Part shown: positions 57,735-64,000 of the stretch, one piece after another
Position numbering within the stretch: position 1 is the first letter of the stretch
Layout: every line of letters starts with the position of its first letter
Source of the DNA: Rhyzopertha dominica
Lineage: Eukaryota > Arthropoda > Insecta > Coleoptera > Bostrichidae
Direction: 5' to 3'
Assembly: GCA_025024175.1 (NCBI GenBank)
Contig: QCXZ01000064.1
Coordinates: 3,782,001-3,846,000 of the forward strand
DNA: 64,000 bases
Made by a program: the position numbers and the translations under genes
Notes under the pieces: model-generated
The model's database searches: none
What the model was told of the DNA's origin: nothing
Seen by the model: the letters and a program-made list of their open reading frames with translations, nothing else

Positions 57735-58610
57735 TATCAAAATATAACTTTTCCTCAGACAATGTTTGAAAAAAATTAGAGTTTTGTCACAATCAAACTT
57801 TTAGACCGAATTTAATTTTAATTACTGGAAATTGTCCAGACCAACTAGATATCAACATGCCCTCGTGCAAGCTTTAAAGTACGAAATAACTGACACTTTT
57901 CGATTATTATCGGTCTCTCTTTCTTTGTGGTTTTCAATAACGTTGAACGCCTTCCCCTTAGTAACTACGCCTGTGGCGGCACATGAAGAAAAAACCCTCG
58001 TATTAAAGTTTACGCCCCGAAACCTAAAATAAAAGAGGTATAATAGGGTGGTTATGGAAATTGAAAAGTAACCCGTGTGTCGCATGGCCCATGGGAGGCA
58101 GTATTCTTTTACGTGGTCGGAATTAGGGGCACCTTATGCGACGCGAAGGCGCCTGAAAAAATTTAAAGGGCTCTAAATATGTTAATGTGAAATATGAGTC
58201 TGGAAACCCAGAGTGGCTGAAGTGGCGTAAAAAATTACGGTGTGGAAGTGAATGCGCTAGGTTTCGTTCTTGTTCCTTAACCTGATGGGAAATTTATTGC
58301 TATAAGCTTTCACAAATTAAAGTGAGATTATTTTTCTAAACAGTATTACAAATGGGTGTGTAAAAAAGGCTTTAACATCAAGTACTTTATTTTTGTATTG
58401 TGATTTTAGTTATGATTTTAAGCAAAATCAATATTAATTATTTAATTTACATTTCTATTAATATTAACAATTTTTCCTGTGATCGAGGTATAACTTGAAT
58501 TGGAGCTATAAGAATTTTCTATTCCACCGAATTTTGTATAACACCATCATAATTTTTGATAATAATGTTACGCACAAGCTGTCTTTAATGCTTTTATATA
58601 TAATGACGAT
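57735..58610. other. Non-coding; GC-richer island at 57830-58290
   Basis: The left half is complex, with GTAACTACGCCTGTGGCGGC and GACGCGAAGGCGCCTG. 66-77 codon frames on both strands lack a domain. The right half is AT-rich. Confidence 0.3.
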
Positions 58611-58619
58611 CTAGAGATA

Positions 58620-58737
58620 TGTAAAATGATACAGCGACTGTTTGTCCCTGCAGGGGGATATTGATGGGATGGTGCAGTAATAATAAGCTGCAACTAAATG
58701 TAAATAAGTGCAAAAAATATCGTTTACTGGAAAAACA
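58620..58737 (+). pseudogene. Non-LTR RT fragment, left of nested element
   Basis: Plus strand LQGDID followed, after a one-base shift, by WCSNNKLQLNVNKCKKYRLL, the block after the YADD motif in which relatives read WC..N.L.LN..KC. It ends at the (AAT)n tail of the inserted minus-strand element. It probably belonged to the same element as 60690-61110. Confidence 0.7.
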
Positions 58738-60690
58738 AATAATAATAATAATAATAATCGTCTTTATTAGAAATGGTACACATTAGGCGAAATTTAGCCT
58801 AAGGCTATTCTTACATTTAACCTATTGGTACCACAGTACAGAATATATAAAACAATACAAGTAATGATATAAATAAGTCTAAGAAACAGGAAACACTCAA
58901 ATCAAACAACTATTGTTGATCCAGAAAATGCTTCTTAAGGGAACGTTTAAAAGACATCAGAGAATCGCAAGAGAATATGCTTTTACAGGAATTATATAAT
59001 TGTGCGCACTGAAAAGTAAAGCTTCTACAAAATAATGCCGTGCTGTGATTTGGCACCGTTAGCCGGTCATTCTCTCGAATTACTCTGTTGTGGATTTCAT
59101 CTCGAAAAACCAACTTCCGACGTAAGTACGCAGGTGCACCAGTAATTATGATCCTGTACACTAAAGCAAGCAGATTATATTTCATTCTAGCATCCATATT
59201 TAACCAACCGATCTCCTTTAAATGACATGTGACATGATCGTATTTACGGAGGTTATTAACTAATCTACAACATGAATTCTGAGCTTTTTGTATTCTGCTC
59301 CTGGAGGCATGGTCTATACAAGAGTAATACAGAACATTACTGTAGGAAAACACTGACAGTGCCAAACCCTCACACAGGTCTATTTTAAGATTTTTGTTTA
59401 AAACATGTTTACTAGCATAAAGTAACTTCAACCGTGCATAGAACCTACGTATAAGAATATTTACGTGTTCTCGAAAACGCAACTTATGGTCTAGTACTAC
59501 ACCAAGGCATCGAATACTTTGCTGGAAAACCAACGCATGCCCGTTTATTGCAATATTCAGTTGTTGCATGAGTTCTGAACGAGTAGAGTCCGACGAAAAC
59601 AACATAACAACAGATTTGTCAGCGTTTAGCTTCAAGCCACGTTCACTGCAATACATAGCAACACACTGAAGGTCAGCGTTGGTCTCCCTACAAGCAACAT
59701 CTGCATCAGCAGGCCCAAAGCAATGTAAGATCTGTAAATCGTCCGCATAACCTTGTATGTGACAGAATTTTACGGACGAAAACAGATCGGCAGTATATAT
59801 TAGAAATAATATAGGTCCAAGCAACGAGCGCTGGGGTACCCCAGATACAACATTACATGCAGTTGATATTTTGTCATTTACTGACACGCGCTGGGTCCTG
59901 CCAGTCAAATAAGACTGGAAAAATGCTACGCTAGTTGGGTCAAACCCATAGTAGATCAGTTGAGCGCACATAAGATCGTGATTGATTGAATCAAATGCTT
60001 TGGAAAGATCGAGTGACACGAGGACAGTTGACAATTTCTTGTCTAATGCTCTTATAATGTTATCAGTAATATTTAGGAGAGAAGTGCTTGCGCTGTGAAA
60101 TTTGCGAAAGCCAGATTGATGCTCCGGGATATTTTATTTTCTAACACATAGCTACTAATTTGCCCAAATATAATTGATTCGAGCACCTTTGATAAGATTG
60201 GTAATAGACTAATCGGTCGAAGGTCACTAATAGAGGCAGGGGAACTAGTTTTCGGTATTGGGTACACTTTAGCTTCTTTCCAGCGTTGAGGAAAATAACC
60301 AATTTCTAAACAGCAATTTATGACGTGCGTAATGTATGGAAGTATTTCAGGCAAGAAAAGTTTGATAATATAAGTTGTTATGCCGTCAGACCCAGCAGCA
60401 GTAGATTTTAAACCTTTGATAACATTTAAAATGTCCGCTGTTGTAGCTAAGCTAAAGGAGAAATTCAACGTATCATTAAACTTACGTAAGGAATAAAATT
60501 GCTGCGCTGAAGAGCAGTCACAAATTTTGAAAACAGAGGAAAAATGGGCATTTATAATATCCGGATTACAAAGATTAATTTTGTCTGTAATATTCTTGGC
60601 ACCCCTCTGGAAGCTTATGCACGGAGGGGTAGATTTGGGTATTGTCATGAAATCGTCCTTGATGTTTACTCCACATATCTTGAACATTTT
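58738..60690 (-). mobile_element. Non-LTR retrotransposon inserted in another
   Basis: Minus-strand element with an (AAT)n tail at 58738-58759, a 150 bp 3' UTR, and an RT frame reaching to about 60690, where plus-strand RT sequence resumes. 5'-truncated. Target duplication not resolved; about 90 residues of the target RT are missing between the two flanks, so the insertion may have deleted DNA. Confidence 0.85.
58910..60690 (-). pseudogene. Non-LTR reverse transcriptase, nearly intact, one frameshift
   Basis: From 60690: FKICGVNIKDDFMTIPKST, KGLKSTAAGSDGITTYIIKL, FPQRWKEAKVYPIPKTSSPA, LRPISLLPILSKVLESIIFG, then a frameshift near 60130 inside the QSGFRKFHS block. The second frame (60034-58910, 374 codons from the first Met) has motif A VSLDLSKAFDSINHDL, the SGVPQRSLLGPILFLIY block, catalytic GYADDLQILH (about 59740), LKLNADKSVVMLF, LGVVLDHKLRFREHV and the thumb and C-terminal region to LKKHFLDQQ. 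Both catalytic sites are intact. No endonuclease or RNase H is present. The closest general style is CR1/Jockey-like. One of the youngest RT copies here. Confidence 0.92.
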
Positions 60691-61110
60691 CAAACTTGCA
60701 AAGAATTTACGAATGACCGTTACGTGAGGCTTCTGTTTTATTCCTCAATAAGATAAGGCTGGAGTATTGCTATGTAATTTGGAAGGCATAGGCAAAAGCA
60801 TTTTAGAAAGGATCCCTACAAAGTTCCTAACAAGACACTGTGATCAAAGAACCATTCTTGTTACTGTTAATGAGAACACATTTCTTGCTCGTAGATATGT
60901 ATCTAGTCTTGATGTTCTTACATAAAGTTGTTGTAGGGTACATGCATAGTCAGGAACTTCTTGGTGTAGCACATCGTCGATTACATTTTATTTCGATATA
61001 CCTATACATACCATCACTTTCAGTACTGATCTCGCTTGTTCAACCTAGTTTGACATTTTAATGCTAAATTTTGCCTCACTCATACCAAACGAAAACTTAT
61101 ACTTTTATTT
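60690..61110 (+). pseudogene. Non-LTR RT C-terminal fragment, right of nested element
   Basis: Plus strand: CKEFTNDRYVRLLFYSSIRS, then LEYCYVIWKA (the SLVRSKLEY..VIW block of the RT C-terminal domain), followed in other frames by RTILVTVNENTFLARRYVSS and a final block around 61020-61075. Together with 58620-58737 it is the target into which the minus-strand element inserted. Confidence 0.72.
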
Positions 61111-63400
61111 TATNNTTTTAGCTATTTTATTTTTTACATTATTGTTGTATGTGAACTTCATTTATAATTTTTTTACTACTTAATTCAGCAATTGAAAAAG
61201 AATTTGCTAACGTCATTAGTAAATTCAAAAATTCAGCAACTTTTTTTAAGGATGTTTATCCCCACAGGTTGAATGGTGCATCTTATTTTTCTGTAATTAA
61301 CAACAAAACTTCTGGTTAGGTATGTTTATAAGAGCTGCAGTTTATTACTATATTTAAAACACTTGATGACCAATCTTGACAAAAGAGACTTCCAGCTTGT
61401 ATAATTCATTAGCTTGATGTGATCCTTATAAAGACCATTATCGCCTTCTGNCTCAAAAATTTTAGATTTCTTCAGTTTCCAAACATCCGGCAATTTCCTC
61501 ACGAATGTTACGTTTGCTATATCTGGAAACGTTACCATGATGTTTTTGACACTGCATTCCTTACAGGAGACGTTTTACTCACTTTGTCACAATTTTCATT
61601 CATAAGCATGGTGAATTTTGACAAAGGATAGTAGACCCAAGTGTTTAGGGTTTTTTACCAGAAAATTAGGCCGGAACTAGCATCGTTAATAATTTGAGAC
61701 GAGATTTTACAGGCAGTACATTTCCACGGTCTCTAATGCCTCTTCTTTCAGAGTAGATTTCCTTAACCTTCGCTCATCACGAAACAGAAACAACCAGAAC
61801 TACATATAACTACTGACAACCACACATCTAAAATAAATAAACTATTGTTTAACCTTAGCAGCAATTACTAACGAAACCTTAAAATCTGACAGTTATTGGT
61901 AATTTGTAAAAATTTTTTAGCAATAAAGTGATGTACAAAAAATAGGAATGCCATACACCACAATTAACATTACTTTCTCGAGCGTCATTAGAAACATATT
62001 ATGCAATATTATTGAATTTACCACGTTTTTTCAAAGTAAATTATATTTGAAATGGAGGGGGTGATCAAACGCGTCCCGTCATCGATGTGAGAAGCGCGGT
62101 TGAATTGATTTTCACGCGATATTCATTTAACTTCTATGGTATAAAAGATTATAATAATGTGCATGAAATGTTTAAGGTAACTAACGTATTTAAGTTGATA
62201 AGGATTAATACTGTCTAAACAGCTTTCCAAATACCTCATAGTACGTGACCATTTTATTGTGGAAAATAGAATGGGTATAATAAGTAATCCTTAAAACATA
62301 GATTATGCCATCTCGGTTGTTGTAAGTAATTATAATTTGATTAGTATGAATTATGGCTCAATATTTTTGGCATTATTTTTAACAGATATGTTTACTACGC
62401 AAAAATATTCAAATGTACAAAAATGCTTTTTTTTGTAAAAACACAAGAAGACATATTGTACTGTACATCGTTAAATTCGCAGCTACAAATGCTACCCGTT
62501 TGCAGAGTGAGCTTTTGTGGGTTTTATATAAAGCATAAAGTTGATGGTGGTTTGCGTTTACGTATTTTTTGCAAATAAAATAAACAACTTCAGAAAAAAT
62601 GGATAAAATTCTCGAAATTCTGTTTGTATATTTTGTCGTTCCTCAACAGCTAATCTTCTGTTTTTTCATTTAACCATCTTCTTAACTTATAATAAAGCGA
62701 CCTCACGTATAAAAGATAAAAACTATTTTAATGGTGCAGTGCAACATTGGGAAACTGGTGGTACTATATTTGATTAATTTCTAAGACAGTTAAAGAGTTA
62801 TTTTTCTTATTGGAAAGACTATTTTTAACGGCACATGTGACAGTGGTATATAGAAAATCTGTTACCCTTCAAATAGTTTCCTTTTTAGTTCGGCTGACTA
62901 AATCTGTTAAATACAGGCGCTGCTTGTAAATTGGAAATCGGTGCTGTGGTACAAAATAACTTTAAACAGCAGTTCAACATGCACGGTATCGAGTTTGAAT
63001 GTATTGGACTCTATTATTATACGTCTGTAACTGTCCCCCAACTTTAACTATTATGCGCTGTTTCACTGCTGATATGTGCTACAGTTTTGTTGTTTAACGA
63101 TACCAAGTCCTTTCTATATTGGCAATAAATGTCCTCCATCTATTTATTACGGTGAGCCTATAGGGAATTCTCCAGTAAAGTAAGGAACAGGAACCTATAA
63201 ATCTTGCATTAAGTGTTATACTTATTACATCACTTTTACAAATAGCTCTGAAAGTCAAGGATGTATGTTTTGTCACTGTTCCAACTCACATTACTAACTT
63301 CTAATAACGTTTATTTATTTCCAACAATAGTGAGAAGATATTAAGTATATATAAGTGAACATATGTGATGTTTGATTGGGTTTGCAGGCATATTACGTAG
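61111..63400. other. AT-rich, no gene recognised
   Basis: Small patch of higher GC at 62055-62115 (AAACGCGTCCCGTCATCG). Frames of 60-73 codons have no domain. N bases at 61115-61116 and 61451. Confidence 0.42.
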
Positions 63401-63414
63401 TGAAAAAGTATTAC

Positions 63415-63482
63415 CAACCTTGACCGAGATTTGAACTCGGGACCTTTTGAACACCGGTCAAACGCTCTATCCACTGAAAATC
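63415..63482 (-). pseudogene. tRNA-Thr(GGT)-like sequence, SINE head or pseudogene
   Basis: Minus strand CAGTGGATAGAGC (A-box/D-arm), a perfect 5-bp anticodon stem TTTGA/TCAAA around loop CCGGTGT (anticodon GGT, but C instead of U at position 33), then T-arm CCGAGTTCAAATCTCGG with a perfect stem and a good B box. The acceptor stem does not pair and the D stem is poor, so it is not a functional tRNA. It could be the head of a tRNA-derived SINE; no tail was identified. Confidence 0.7.
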
Positions 63483-63663
63483 ATTAATACATTCCACAGT
63501 ACTGTTAATTTCATGCGACTACGGTCGACCTTTATAAATTTATAAAAAAAATATTTACATTCAAGAATAAGAGATCTCGCATTTGCGCTTTATCCATAAT
63601 AGATACATACATGTATGTATTTATTCTGGATAGGGTATTGAAGGAAACCGCAGAAAACTCCAA

Positions 63664-64000
63664 TCAGATCTCTATTGTCTTAAGCCAGTCTTTAACACCT
63701 TCATCAACACGATGGATAGGCGTAAAACCACCAATCCATGCTGTACGGGGGCATCTGTTGGCCATATGTCCAATTGTTTGGAGGGGATCTCCACATTTAC
63801 AAGAAGGGTTGATAGATAAATCCCATTGATTAAGAAAAAACTTAAATTTCCCATGACCTGTGCGAAGGCGATTCAGAGTGACCCAAGACCTTCTTGGGAG
63901 GTCAGTTCCTGCTACCTCTTCCGTAGGATCGTCTATAAGCTGCTGATTAAATATATGTCATGTTTCTTAAGTTGCCAAACAGAACGCCATCCATCTTCAA
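63664..64000 (-). pseudogene. Non-LTR RT C-terminus with zinc knuckle, cut by window edge
   Basis: Minus strand entering from the window end: DLPRRSWVTLNRLRTGHGKF, then KFFLNQWDLSINPSCKCG and DPLQTIGHMANRCP, a C-x-C-x8-H-x4-C zinc knuckle, then VDEGVKDWLKTIEI and TGA at 63664. This region ends many Jockey/R1-type proteins. The visible 110 residues are open apart from a frame change near 63930. The RT itself lies beyond the window. Confidence 0.8.

Overview
The window looks like AT-rich, intron-bearing nuclear DNA of an arthropod, most likely an insect. The evidence is the mix of transposable elements: Tc1, mariner and DD41D-type transposases, hAT, Penelope-like retroelements, and non-LTR retrotransposons with (AAT)n tails. 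Scattered single N bases are consensus ambiguities. I recognise no host protein-coding gene. Every coding trace I can assign belongs to a mobile element, and all but one are broken. An order-level assignment (for example beetle) would be a guess.

Layout. 0-12 kb: a frameshifted Tc1 transposase, a solo end of a DD41D element, two fused transposase remnants on the minus strand, and a complete mariner (9952-12280) split by a 5'-truncated non-LTR element. 15-22 kb: a near-perfect 1.7 kb palindrome made of two head-to-head Penelope-like copies (15205-16939), another head-to-head Penelope junction, a foldback array of a ~75 bp module in alternating orientation (17890-19060), a hAT deletion derivative that keeps its BED-finger ORF (20332-21481), and a transposase pseudogene. 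23.5-25.5 kb: a DD41D element with ~160 bp inverted repeats. 27.4-31.4 kb: a non-LTR element carrying, at a TA, an apparently intact Tc1-type transposon with ~223 bp IR/DR ends and a 61 bp intron in its transposase. 31-42 kb: Penelope fragments, a 264 bp tandem duplication, a second DD41D element and an eroded reverse transcriptase. 46-58 kb: two copies of a non-coding DNA transposon (the complete one has an 8 bp target duplication), a small Penelope element with inverted ends that each carry a hammerhead-like motif, and a mariner miniature. 58-64 kb: one reverse transcriptase inserted into another, a tRNA-Thr-like sequence, and a third reverse transcriptase C-terminus running off the end.

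Between the elements lie roughly ten islands of 200-500 bp with clearly higher GC, no sustained ORFs and no repeat relatives in the window. They could be conserved regulatory DNA of a neighbouring or surrounding gene; that is inference only.

The most interesting items are the intact intron-containing Tc1 element, the repeated head-to-head organisation of Penelope-like copies, and their hammerhead-like terminal motifs.
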